In this document: piece after piece, positions 8,798 through 16,361 of the stretch
How the letters are laid out: every line of letters starts with the position of its first letter
How positions within the stretch are numbered: position 1 is the first letter of the stretch
Origin: an uncultured Blautia sp.
Lineage (GTDB): Bacteria; Bacillota; Clostridia; Lachnospirales; Lachnospiraceae
NCBI RefSeq assembly: GCF_934371575.1
Contig: NZ_CAKRNY010000050.1
Coordinates: 1 to 26,100 of the forward strand
Length of the DNA: 26,100 nt
Direction: 5' to 3'
The notes under the pieces: model-generated
The model's database searches: none
Told to the model about the DNA's origin: nothing
The model's input: only the letters and a program-made list of their open reading frames with translations
Program-made: the position numbers and the translations under genes

Positions 8798-9535
8798 CTA
8801 GACTGTCTCCTGTTTATTACCTGCTGCCTTCTCTGCCTGCAGCTTCTGTGCACGTTCTCTTTCAGCCTGGGAAACCCTTAAATATTCCGGAACATGATCC
8901 ACAGCAGCCACTTCCCTGCCCTCTTTCAGATAGATTTCACCAAGGGCTGCCACCGCTGCTGCTCTCTGCTTATTCACATGGGCAGGTGCAAAAGAATAAG
9001 GCACTTTCAGATTCTCTTCAATCATTTTTGAAAAAACAGGTACGCCATCCCCAAGGAAAATAACCTCTTCACCGCGGGCATTCAGTCTGTCGATCAGTTC
9101 CAGCATCGGAACTGCCATCTGTGCTTCCACAGTCACCAGTTTATGCTCTTCAAAGCGGTAAATACCAGTGTAAACCTGGCTTCTTCTTGCATCCATGATC
9201 GGACAGATCAGTGCTTTGGCATCGTATAAATTATACGCCAGCGCATCCACTGTGGGAATCTCCACCAGAGGCTTCTTAAGTGCCAGACCAAGACCCTTTG
9301 CTGTCGCAGAGCCGATACGAAGACCTGTAAACGAACCTGGTCCTGCTGCCACTGCAATGGCATCAATGGTATCCAGATCCAGTTCTGTCATCTTCGCCAG
9401 TTCATCCAGCATGGGAAGAAGTGTCTGGGAATGTGTTTTTTTGTAATTTACAGTATATTCAGCAATCAGGTTCGCATCCTCCACAATTGCAACAGACGCA
9501 ACGATACCTGAGCTGTCAAGGCCTAAAATCTTCAT
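8798..9535 (-). CDS. tsaB: tRNA threonylcarbamoyladenosine biosynthesis protein TsaB
   Basis: Non-catalytic ASKHA-fold partner of TsaD in t6A37 synthesis; it also contacts TsaE. At 245 residues it is of normal length. It begins MKILGLDSSG, with the AAGPGSFTGLRIG motif around residues 63-75 and PTVDALAYN following, which are hallmarks of TsaB. The last 30 or so residues are Lys/Glu/Ala-rich. RBS AAGGAG is 6 bases before the ATG. It lies 42 bases after tsaE and 1 base before rimI, so the three are almost certainly cotranscribed from the promoter upstream of tsaE. Confidence 0.95.
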   Translation of the reverse strand: MKILGLDSSGIVASVAIVEDANLIAEYTVNYKKTHSQTLLPMLDELAKMTELDLDTIDAIAVAAGPGSFTGLRIGSATAKGLGLALKKPLVEIPTVDALAYNLYDAKALICPIMDARRSQVYTGIYRFEEHKLVTVEAQMAVPMLELIDRLNARGEEVIFLGDGVPVFSKMIEENLKVPYSFAPAHVNKQRAAAVAALGEIYLKEGREVAAVDHVPEYLRVSQAERERAQKLQAEKAAGNKQETV

Positions 9536-9577
9536 TATTTCTCCTTACCTTCCCCACTTTAAGGGGATTATCCAGCT

Positions 9578-10009
9578 TTATTCCGGAAGTCCTGTTACCG
9601 TGATCTTACGGTAATCAAATCCTTTTTCCAGATTTTTCTCAATGGTGATCTCAATAATACTCTCCGGCAGGATCTCCTCGATCAGATTTGCCCACTCGAT
9701 CAAACAGATTCCATTTCCGTAAAAATAATCGTCGTAACCAATCTCTTCCATCTCTTCAATGTCACCGATCCGGTAAACATCAAAATGATAAAACGGCATA
9801 CGTCCACTCTCATATTCCTGAATAATGGTAAAAGTGGGACTGTTTACCGGCTCTGTGATGCCAAGACCGTCTGCCACTCCCTGTGTAAACACAGTCTTGC
9901 CCACGCCAAGATCTCCTACCAGTGTATATACCTGCCCCGGAAGGGCATTTTCCCCGATCCATTTCCCGAAGGCAAAAGTCTCTTCAGGACTGAAGGTTTC
10001 TTTTATCAT
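9578..10009 (-). CDS. tsaE: tRNA threonylcarbamoyladenosine biosynthesis ATPase TsaE
   Basis: P-loop ATPase needed for turnover of the TsaB-TsaD complex in t6A synthesis. The 143-residue protein has Walker A GDLGVGKT at residues 32-39, the family motif NSPTFTIIQEY around 70, FYHFDVYRI near 85 and EWANLIEEILP near 115. The ATG at 10009 is preferred over an in-frame codon 14 residues upstream because AAGGAG lies about 10 bases before it and the known N-terminus begins here. First gene of the tsaE-tsaB-rimI operon, with a strong promoter immediately upstream. Confidence 0.95.
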   Translation of the reverse strand: MIKETFSPEETFAFGKWIGENALPGQVYTLVGDLGVGKTVFTQGVADGLGITEPVNSPTFTIIQEYESGRMPFYHFDVYRIGDIEEMEEIGYDDYFYGNGICLIEWANLIEEILPESIIEITIEKNLEKGFDYRKITVTGLPE

Positions 10010-10030
10010 AGCTTTACAACTCCTTTTAGC

Positions 10031-10059
10031 TTGCAGAATTGCTCTTTGCATATTATAAT
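10031..10059 (+). promoter_or_regulatory. sigma-A promoter of the cyclophilin gene
   Basis: TTGCAG (10031-10036), a 17-base spacer and a perfect TATAAT (10054-10059). Predicted start near 10066, giving a leader of about 40 bases. The -10 overlaps that of the divergent tsaE promoter. Confidence 0.8.
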
Positions 10060-10080
10060 AGAACGAATAACGAAATACAA
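10052..10080 (-). promoter_or_regulatory. sigma-A promoter of tsaE-tsaB-rimI
   Basis: On the minus strand: TTGTAT (10080-10075), a 17-base spacer and a perfect TATAAT (10057-10052). The -10 lies in the palindromic TATTATAATA shared with the divergent promoter, offset by two bases. Confidence 0.75.
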
Positions 10081-10106
10081 TACTTTTTGAAAAAGGAGAT
10101 CAATCT

Positions 10107-10625
10107 ATGGCAAATCCAGTTGTTACCATTACAATGGATAATGGGGATGTGATGAAAGCGGAATTATATCCGGAAATTGCACCAAATACTGTAAATAACT
10201 TTATCAGCCTTGTAAAAAAGGGCTTTTATGACGGACTTATTTTCCACCGCGTTATCTGCGGCTTCATGATCCAGGGAGGATGCCCGGACGGAACCGGAAT
10301 GGGCGGCCCTGGATACAGCATTAAGGGTGAATTCGCACAGAACGGTGTTAAGAATGATTTAAGACATACAGAAGGTGTTCTTTCCATGGCAAGAGCTATG
10401 CATCCTGATTCCGCAGGAAGCCAGTTCTTCATCATGCATAAGAATTCACCACACCTTGACGGCGCTTACGCTGCTTTTGGTAAAGTAATCGAGGGTATGG
10501 ATGTGGTAAACAAGATTGCAGAAACTGACACTGATTACAGTGACAGACCACTTGACGAGCAGAAGATCAAATCCATGACAGTCGAAACCTTCGGCACAGA
10601 TTATCCGGAACCGGAGAAATGCTAA
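10107..10625 (+). CDS. peptidyl-prolyl cis-trans isomerase, cyclophilin type
   Basis: A 172-residue single-domain cyclophilin that catalyses proline cis-trans isomerisation, assisting protein folding. No signal peptide is visible, so it is probably cytoplasmic. Catalytic-site residues are in place: FHRV with Arg48, FMIQGG (Phe53, Gln56), SAGSQFFIM around 102-110, and LDGAYAAFGKV around 117-127. The tryptophan typical of human cyclophilin A is a tyrosine here, as in many bacterial members. AAGGAG lies 8 bases before the ATG. It is a monocistronic gene with its own promoter and a strong terminator, divergent from tsaE. Confidence 0.94.
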   Translation: MANPVVTITMDNGDVMKAELYPEIAPNTVNNFISLVKKGFYDGLIFHRVICGFMIQGGCPDGTGMGGPGYSIKGEFAQNGVKNDLRHTEGVLSMARAMHPDSAGSQFFIMHKNSPHLDGAYAAFGKVIEGMDVVNKIAETDTDYSDRPLDEQKIKSMTVETFGTDYPEPEKC

Positions 10626-10645
10626 TAAACCAATGACAAAAAGCG

Positions 10646-10686
10646 GGGCTGGTTCACTGATTTCCCAGTGTGCCAGCCCTTTTTTC
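10646..10686. terminator. bidirectional terminator between cyclophilin gene and yigZ
   Basis: GGGCTGG (10646-10652) pairs with CCAGCCC (10673-10679), extended inward by CACTG/CAGTG, followed by TTTTTT on the plus strand and preceded by AAAAA, which gives a T-run on the minus strand. It can serve both convergent genes. Confidence 0.88.
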
Positions 10687-10720
10687 CATAAATAATCTCT
10701 CACGCAGGAGATTTCATATC

Positions 10721-11377
10721 TCAGTGGTCGAACACCTTAATCTCCCCATCCACAACCGCGTAATACAATTCTTTCTCTTTCTCCATCTTCACGCGTCCGC
10801 TGGTCGCTTCTGTAACCACCTTCTCAATTCTTAATACCTGATCATTCGGAACAAGAAGATGCATGATCACCCTGTCCGTATACTCGGTATCCAGAACCGG
10901 CAGCTGATTCTCTGCCGCAATATACTGCAGCTTGCCCACAGACGTATAATCTGCCGTCAATGCCAGGGAAATCCCATGATGTTTCTCAATCACTGTGCTT
11001 TCCTTTAGTCCTTCCTGAACAGCACCGGAGTAAGCCCTTACCAGTCCTCCCGTACCAAGAAGTACTCCTCCGAAATATCTGGTGACCACTACTGCCACAT
11101 TATAGATATCCTCCCCCAGGATCACATCCAGCATAGGACGCCCTGCGGTCCCGGAAGGCTCGCCATCATCACTGCATCTGGTAAACTCCCTGTGCTCTCC
11201 AATGGAATAAGCATAGCAATTATGTCTGGCATCCCAGTATTTCTTCTTCATTTCTTCTATAAATGCAAGTGCGTCCTCTTCCTTTTCTACCAGGCGCACA
11301 GTGGCAATAAAACGGGACTTCTTTTCTGTAATCTCCCCTTCACCGCCTGCATAAATGGTCTTATAATTCTCCAGCAT
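10721..11377 (-). CDS. yigZ: YigZ/IMPACT family protein
   Basis: A 218-residue member of the conserved UPF0029/IMPACT family, related to eukaryotic IMPACT, which regulates GCN2; the bacterial role is not settled. The N-terminal domain shows EKKSRFIA, HNCYAY and the signature CSDDGEPSGTAGRPML near residues 66-81, then VVVTRYFGGVLLGTGGL. The C-terminal DUF1949-like half has an RNA-binding-type fold in known structures. The start at 11377 is chosen because GGAGG precedes it by 8 bases and homologues begin with the MLENYKTI-type sequence. A second ATG 24 codons upstream at 11449 has its own good ribosome binding site. Monocistronic. Confidence 0.9.
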   Translation of the reverse strand: MLENYKTIYAGGEGEITEKKSRFIATVRLVEKEEDALAFIEEMKKKYWDARHNCYAYSIGEHREFTRCSDDGEPSGTAGRPMLDVILGEDIYNVAVVVTRYFGGVLLGTGGLVRAYSGAVQEGLKESTVIEKHHGISLALTADYTSVGKLQYIAAENQLPVLDTEYTDRVIMHLLVPNDQVLRIEKVVTEATSGRVKMEKEKELYYAVVDGEIKVFDH

Positions 11378-11509
11378 ACCGGGAACCTCCAAAATCTTAG
11401 TGCAGATGAAGATACACCGGCATCTCCATCGTTTTTCCCAGTTTAACATGAATCGCTCCTGGTTTCCAGTCCCGTGGAAAATTTATTTTCCCGTTATCCT
11501 CTTGTGATT

Positions 11510-11518
11510 TGCTATAAT
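11510..11518 (+). promoter_or_regulatory. possible distal extended -10 promoter of the PBP gene
   Basis: TGCTATAAT is a perfect extended -10 (TGN plus TATAAT) without a recognisable -35. It would start near 11525, giving a leader of about 125 bases for the penicillin-binding protein gene. Confidence 0.45.
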
Positions 11519-11614
11519 CAGAATAAACCTGCTTCATTTTGGAAAAAATCCCTTCAAAATATAAAAGAGTTCACAGAAATATTCGATTTTAGGGTTTATT
11601 TACAAATGGAGATT

Positions 11615-11623
11615 TGATATAAT
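11615..11623 (+). promoter_or_regulatory. proximal extended -10 promoter of the PBP gene
   Basis: TGATATAAT is a perfect extended -10 with only a weak -35 (TTTATT, 17 bases upstream). The predicted start near 11630 leaves a leader of about 20 bases carrying AAAGGAGG. Confidence 0.6.
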
Positions 11624-11649
11624 AGAACGGATTATAAAGGAGGTTTATC

Positions 11650-14211
11650 ATGAACTACGGAAAAAAATCGGCCTCTAAAAAGCGCAGTGCCCTGATTTCC
11701 CGTTCATCCATGATGGGAAAAAGAGCACATGTTTCGTTTATCAGAGTCCTTTTCATCGGCCTGATTGCCCTGTGCGTAGCAGTGTCCAGTCTTGGTATCG
11801 GTTCCATTCGGGGCATACTTGCAAATACACCGGACGTAAATGAAGTGGATATTATGCCCCTTGGTTATGCCACTTTCCTCTATGACTGCAACGGGAATCA
11901 GATCCGTAAGCTGGCTGCGCCAAATGCCAACCGACTTCCGGTCTCCATTGACCAGATACCGGAGGATCTGCAGCATGCAGTAGTGGCTATCGAGGATGAG
12001 CGTTTTTATGAGCATAATGGAATTGATGTGAGAGGTATTCTTCGTGCAGGTGTGAAGGCACTTACCAGCGGAAAATTTTCCGAGGGTGCAAGTACCATTA
12101 CCCAGCAGCTTCTGAAGAACAACGTCTTCACCAACTGGACCAATGAGTCCACTCAGATCGAGCGATTTACACGTAAGCTTCAGGAGCAGTATCTTGCTAT
12201 TGAGATTGAGAAGAAGATCAATGACAAGAGCGTGATCCTTGAGAACTATCTGAACACCATCAACCTTGGTGCAGGTGCATACGGTGTACAGGCTGCTGCC
12301 CGTCAGTATTTTAATAAAGACGTGTGGGATCTGAACCTTTCCGAGTGTGCCACACTTGCAGGTATCACCCAGGCTCCTACCAAGTACAACCCAATTGAGA
12401 ATCCCAAGGAGAATGCCAAGAGACGCAAGGAAGTTCTGGATCATATGCTGACACAGGGATACATCACCCAGGAGCAGTACGATGACGCTATCAACGATGA
12501 TGTTTACACCCGCATCCGTGAAGCACAGGCTTACACTACCCAGTCTTCCAGCAAGACTTATACCTACTTTGAGGATGAACTCACCAAGCAGGTTATTAAC
12601 GACCTGATGAACATTAAGGGATACACCAAGACACAGGCGCAGAACCTTCTGTACAGCGGCGGTCTGAAGATCATGACCACCCAGGATCCTCTTATTCAGA
12701 ATATTGTAGATGAAGAATATTCAGATCCGTCCAACTATCCCGATTATGTACAGTACGATCTTGACTATGCTCTCACTGTGAAGCAGCCAGACGGTCAGGA
12801 GGTAAACTACAGCAAGGAAATGATGAAGCTTTACTTCCAGAACGAGGATCCATCCTTTGACCTTCTGTTTGATTCCCAGGACGAAGGACAGACCTATATT
12901 GACCGTTATAAAGCAGATATTCTTTCTGACGGAAGCACAGTTGTGGCAGAACGTGTAAGCTTTGCACCGCAGCCACAGTCCGCAATGACCATTATCGACC
13001 AGCATACCGGCTATGTGAAAGCCATCATCGGCGGACGTGGAACCAAGACAGCCAGTCTGACATTGAACCGTGCCACTGACAGTACCCGTCAGCCAGGTTC
13101 CACCTTTAAGATCGTATCCACTTATGCCCCTGCTCTCAATGAGAAAGGCATGACACTGGCTACCACCTATGAGGATGAACCGATCACCTACGAAAACGGA
13201 GCTCCTGTCAATAACGCAGGCGGCAATTATAATGGTACTACTACATTACGTACTGCCATCCGAAATTCTGTAAATACAGTTGCTGTCCAGTGTTTCGAAG
13301 ATGTAACTCCTGAGCTTGGTCTGAAATATCTTGACAATTTTGGATTTACCACACTGGCACATGGCACAGATGCCGACACAGATGCAAACGGAAATGTTTA
13401 CACAGATGCTAACCTGCCTACTGCACTTGGCGGTCTGACATACGGTGTTAAAAATGTTGAGCTTTGCGCCGCATATGCTGCCATTGCAAACGGCGGAAAT
13501 TATATCAAACCGGTTTACTACACAAAAATCCTCGATCATAACGGAAATGTTCTTATTGAGAACAACTCAGCCGGACGTTCCGTTATCAAGGAAACTACCG
13601 CATACCTTCTTACAAGCGCACTTGAGGACGTTGTACAGAATGGTACCGGTACTGCATGCCAGCTTGATAACATGGCAGTTGCAGGTAAGACAGGTACCAC
13701 AGATAAGTATAATGACCTTTGGTTTGTAGGCTACACTCCATACTACACATGTGCAGTATGGTCCGGCTACGACGGCAACCAGAAAATCCCGGAGGGTGAT
13801 GCCCGTAACTTCCATAAGACATTATGGCGCAAGGTTATGAGCCGTATCCACCAGGGTATGGAATATAAGGAATTTGAACAGCCTTCTGGCATCGAACAGA
13901 TCAGTGTCTGCTCAGAGACAGGACTCCTTCCAAGAGCCGGCTGCCCGGTTATTGAAGAGTACTTTGATGTGGCTACCATTCCTACCGATTACTGTGACCA
14001 GCACTTCTATGATTATGACGAAGATGAGAACGGCGATGATCAGGAAATGGAAATCTACGAAGAAGAAAGTCTGACACCTACTCCTGATCCTGAAAATCCG
14101 GACGCACCTGAGAATCCGGATGGCAACGGCGGAGAGGAAGAGACACCTGGCGAAGGCGGCGATGGTGGAGACGGTGGAGATAACAATGACGATATCTACT
14201 ATTATGAATAA
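11650..14211 (+). CDS. class A penicillin-binding protein (transglycosylase/transpeptidase)
   Basis: An 853-residue bifunctional peptidoglycan synthase. A basic cytoplasmic N-terminus is followed by one membrane anchor (about 30-52). The GT51 domain shows VVAIEDERFYEHNGID with catalytic Glu115, and GASTITQQLLKN near 143-154. The transpeptidase domain has the nucleophile in GSTFK (Ser484), SVN at 540-542 and KTGT at 680-683. A Cys-containing segment follows (CSETGLLPRAGCP), then an acidic and Gly/Pro-rich tail of about 75 residues ending in a run of tyrosines. It would polymerise lipid II and crosslink strands outside the membrane. RBS AAAGGAGG is ideally spaced. Monocistronic, with one or two extended -10 promoters. 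PBP1A-like; the symbol (ponA/pbp1a) is not fixed by the sequence. Confidence 0.95.
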   Translation: MNYGKKSASKKRSALISRSSMMGKRAHVSFIRVLFIGLIALCVAVSSLGIGSIRGILANTPDVNEVDIMPLGYATFLYDCNGNQIRKLAAPNANRLPVSIDQIPEDLQHAVVAIEDERFYEHNGIDVRGILRAGVKALTSGKFSEGASTITQQLLKNNVFTNWTNESTQIERFTRKLQEQYLAIEIEKKINDKSVILENYLNTINLGAGAYGVQAAARQYFNKDVWDLNLSECATLAGITQAPTKYNPIENPKENAKRRKEVLDHMLTQGYITQEQYDDAINDDVYTRIREAQAYTTQSSSKTYTYFEDELTKQVINDLMNIKGYTKTQAQNLLYSGGLKIMTTQDPLIQNIVDEEYSDPSNYPDYVQYDLDYALTVKQPDGQEVNYSKEMMKLYFQNEDPSFDLLFDSQDEGQTYIDRYKADILSDGSTVVAERVSFAPQPQSAMTIIDQHTGYVKAIIGGRGTKTASLTLNRATDSTRQPGSTFKIVSTYAPALNEKGMTLATTYEDEPITYENGAPVNNAGGNYNGTTTLRTAIRNSVNTVAVQCFEDVTPELGLKYLDNFGFTTLAHGTDADTDANGNVYTDANLPTALGGLTYGVKNVELCAAYAAIANGGNYIKPVYYTKILDHNGNVLIENNSAGRSVIKETTAYLLTSALEDVVQNGTGTACQLDNMAVAGKTGTTDKYNDLWFVGYTPYYTCAVWSGYDGNQKIPEGDARNFHKTLWRKVMSRIHQGMEYKEFEQPSGIEQISVCSETGLLPRAGCPVIEEYFDVATIPTDYCDQHFYDYDEDENGDDQEMEIYEEESLTPTPDPENPDAPENPDGNGGEEETPGEGGDGGDGGDNNDDIYYYE

Positions 14212-14255
14212 GCCATCCCTTTCCGAAAAGTAAATATCCCTTTGAGGTATAAATT

Positions 14256-14318
14256 AAAAGCCCTGAAGCAAATCGAATGATGCATCACTTTCATTCGAAT
14301 CTGCAACAGGGCTTTTTT
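14256..14318. terminator. bidirectional terminator between the PBP gene and glk
   Basis: GCCCTG (14260-14265) and CAGGGC (14307-14312) form the outer stem and CGAATG/CATTCG an inner stem, flanked by AAAA on the left and TTTTTT on the right. It suits both the plus-strand PBP gene and the convergent glk. Confidence 0.9.
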
Positions 14319-14340
14319 AATTCAGATGTTTATGTAACTG

Positions 14341-15282
14341 TCAGTCCTTGATCACCATACGGGCTGCACCGTAAATACCGGCATCATTTCCAAGGCTTGC
14401 AAGAATGATCGGTGTACTCTTGCAGGACGGGAATGCATATTTCTGATAGTACTTCTGGATGCAGTCTGTAAGAGGCTTACCGGCCTTTGACACACCGCCG
14501 CCGATTACGATTGCTTCCGGATCTGTAACACATGCAAACATGGCAAGTGCACTTCCCAGGATATCGCCAACCTTCTCCATGGTCTTAACAGCCAGAGCAT
14601 CACCCTCTTTATAGAAATCAAGAACATTCTTTGCAGAAAGCTTCTCTACATGACGCATCTTGCTGTCTTCCTGGCACTCCTCAAGAATGTCATTTGCAAC
14701 ACGGACAATACCAGTTGCAGATGCATACTGCTCCAGACATCCATGATTACCGCAGTTACAGGGGCGAATCTCATTGTGGTTTACACATGCATGTCCAATC
14801 TCTCCGCCTGCACCATGACGTCCTGCAATGATCTTGCTGTCGATGATGATTCCACCGCCAACGCCAGTACCAAGAGTTACCATGATCACGTTTCCGGAAC
14901 CCTCTGCGGCTCCCTTCCACGCCTCTCCAAGAGCTGCAATATTCGCATCATTGGCAGCCTTTGCAGGAAGCCCTGTAAGCGCACTTAATTCGCTTGCTAC
15001 GGCCTTAAATCCCCAATGAAGGTTAACAGCCATGTGAACTTCCCCGTTCTCATTAACAGGTCCAGGAATACCGATTCCAACACCATCTACATTATCTTTT
15101 GTAATTCCTCTCTCATCCAGCTTCGTCTTGATTGCATCTGCAACATCCGGAAGGATTGAAGAACCATTGTTCTCCAGTCTTGTAGGAATCTCCCACTGCT
15201 CAACCAGAGTTCCGTTTGTAAGAAACAGACCGCATTTTACGGAAGTTCCACCTACATCAATTCCAAAACAATACATACCCAT
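14341..15282 (-). CDS. glk: ROK-family glucokinase
   Basis: A 313-residue sugar kinase that phosphorylates glucose to glucose 6-phosphate with ATP. It begins with the phosphate-binding GIDVGGTSVKCG (about 7-18) and has GIGIPGPV near 75, NDANIAALGE with the catalytic Asp near 110, TLGTGVGGGIIID near 136, and the ROK zinc signature with cysteines in RPCNCGNHGCLE around 173-184. IVIGGGVSKAG follows in the C-terminal half. Length and motifs fit Firmicutes GlcK. AAAGGATGG lies about 9 bases before the ATG. It is 54 bases downstream of hprK on the same strand and probably transcribed with it, linking glucose entry to catabolite control. Substrate is by family; not proven. Confidence 0.92.
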   Translation of the reverse strand: MGMYCFGIDVGGTSVKCGLFLTNGTLVEQWEIPTRLENNGSSILPDVADAIKTKLDERGITKDNVDGVGIGIPGPVNENGEVHMAVNLHWGFKAVASELSALTGLPAKAANDANIAALGEAWKGAAEGSGNVIMVTLGTGVGGGIIIDSKIIAGRHGAGGEIGHACVNHNEIRPCNCGNHGCLEQYASATGIVRVANDILEECQEDSKMRHVEKLSAKNVLDFYKEGDALAVKTMEKVGDILGSALAMFACVTDPEAIVIGGGVSKAGKPLTDCIQKYYQKYAFPSCKSTPIILASLGNDAGIYGAARMVIKD

Positions 15283-15322
15283 TGTAAAATTCCATCCTTT
15301 CTAACTCTATGCAATAACTGCC

Positions 15323-15346
15323 AAAAAATCAGAAGATCACTCTTCT
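15323..15346 (-). terminator. weak hairpin between hprK and glk, possible attenuator
   Basis: On the minus strand AGAAGA and TCTTCT (15346-15341 and 15336-15331) form a 6-bp stem with a 4-base loop at the hprK stop, followed two bases later by TTTTTT. It is small and may only reduce readthrough into glk. Confidence 0.35.
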
Positions 15347-16269
15347 CTCTTTTTCGCAATATTTGCCTGAACACGCTTGTACAGCTCCTCTGCCGCATTA
15401 TAGCCCATCTTCTTCTGTCTGTGGTTAACAGCTGCAGATTCAACAATAACCGCCAGATTACGGCCTGGACGAATCGGAAGGGAATGACACACGATCTTGT
15501 TTCCAAGATATTCTGTATACTCCTCATGAAGGCCCAGACGATCATATTCTTTGTCGCGATCCCACTCTTCGAGCTTGATAACAAGGTCAACAGACTGGGT
15601 ATCCTTAACACTCTCAACACCAAACAGTGTCTTGACATCAATAATACCGATACCACGAAGCTCAATAAAGTGACGTGTAATATCCGGCGCGGAACCAACA
15701 AGTGTAACATCACTTACTTTACGAAGCTCTACCACATCATCACTTACAAGACGATGACCTCGCTTGATCAGCTCAAGAGCCGCCTCACTTTTACCAATAC
15801 CACTCTCACCTGTGATCAGAACACCCTCACCGTAAACATCCACAAGCACACCATGAATGGAAATACATGGTGCCAGCTGAACGCCCAGCCAGCGAATGAT
15901 CTCAGCCATCAGACTGGATGTGGTCCTCTCTGTCACAAAGGTAGGAACATTATATTTATAAGCAAGATCGATCATATCCTGTGAAGGTCTTGTCATGGTA
16001 CTGAAGATGACGCAGGGGATCTTGCTGGAGATAAAGCGCTCATATTTGAATGTACGCTCCTCATCACTTAACTGCATCAGATAAGTATACTCAACGTATC
16101 CGATGATCTGAACACGCTCGTTTGCAAAATGCTCCAGATATCCTGTAAGCTGCAAAGCCGGACGATTTATTTCTGCTGTCTTCACATAAATCTCTGTAAG
16201 GTCAATATCAGGCGTCAGGTTTGTCAGATTCAGTTCCTGCGCCAGCTTGGTAAGCTGTACACCTTTCAT
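15337..16269 (-). CDS. hprK: HPr kinase/phosphorylase
   Basis: A bifunctional enzyme that phosphorylates Ser46 of HPr with ATP or pyrophosphate and reverses the reaction. It is the sensor of Gram-positive carbon catabolite repression. The 310-residue protein has an N-terminal domain (1-125) and a catalytic core with SIHG (His139), Walker A GESGIGKS at 154-161, the SDDVV aspartates at 177-178, and the HPrK signature ELRGIGIIDVKTLFG near 205-220. The ATG at 16269 is chosen over codons further upstream because AGAGGAG precedes it by about 9 bases and known proteins start here. A good promoter overlaps the end of uvrC, so hprK-glk forms its own unit. Confidence 0.96.
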   Translation of the reverse strand: MKGVQLTKLAQELNLTNLTPDIDLTEIYVKTAEINRPALQLTGYLEHFANERVQIIGYVEYTYLMQLSDEERTFKYERFISSKIPCVIFSTMTRPSQDMIDLAYKYNVPTFVTERTTSSLMAEIIRWLGVQLAPCISIHGVLVDVYGEGVLITGESGIGKSEAALELIKRGHRLVSDDVVELRKVSDVTLVGSAPDITRHFIELRGIGIIDVKTLFGVESVKDTQSVDLVIKLEEWDRDKEYDRLGLHEEYTEYLGNKIVCHSLPIRPGRNLAVIVESAAVNHRQKKMGYNAAEELYKRVQANIAKKREE

Positions 16270-16332
16270 GCTTTTATCTCCTCTTTTCATTTGATGAAAT
16301 CCTGATTGCAGGCAAAGCCCACACTCTTTTTT

Positions 16333-16361
16333 ATTATACACAATTCAGCGCTTAACTTCAA
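16333..16361 (-). promoter_or_regulatory. sigma-A promoter of hprK-glk
   Basis: On the minus strand: TTGAAG (16361-16356), a 17-base spacer and a perfect TATAAT (16338-16333). The -35 overlaps the uvrC stop codon. Predicted start near 16326, leaving a leader of about 57 bases. Confidence 0.75.

Noticed and set aside
11704..12444. 246-codon minus-strand frame inside the PBP gene
   Set aside because: It lies opposite the highly conserved transglycosylase domain, with no recognisable motifs or initiation signals.
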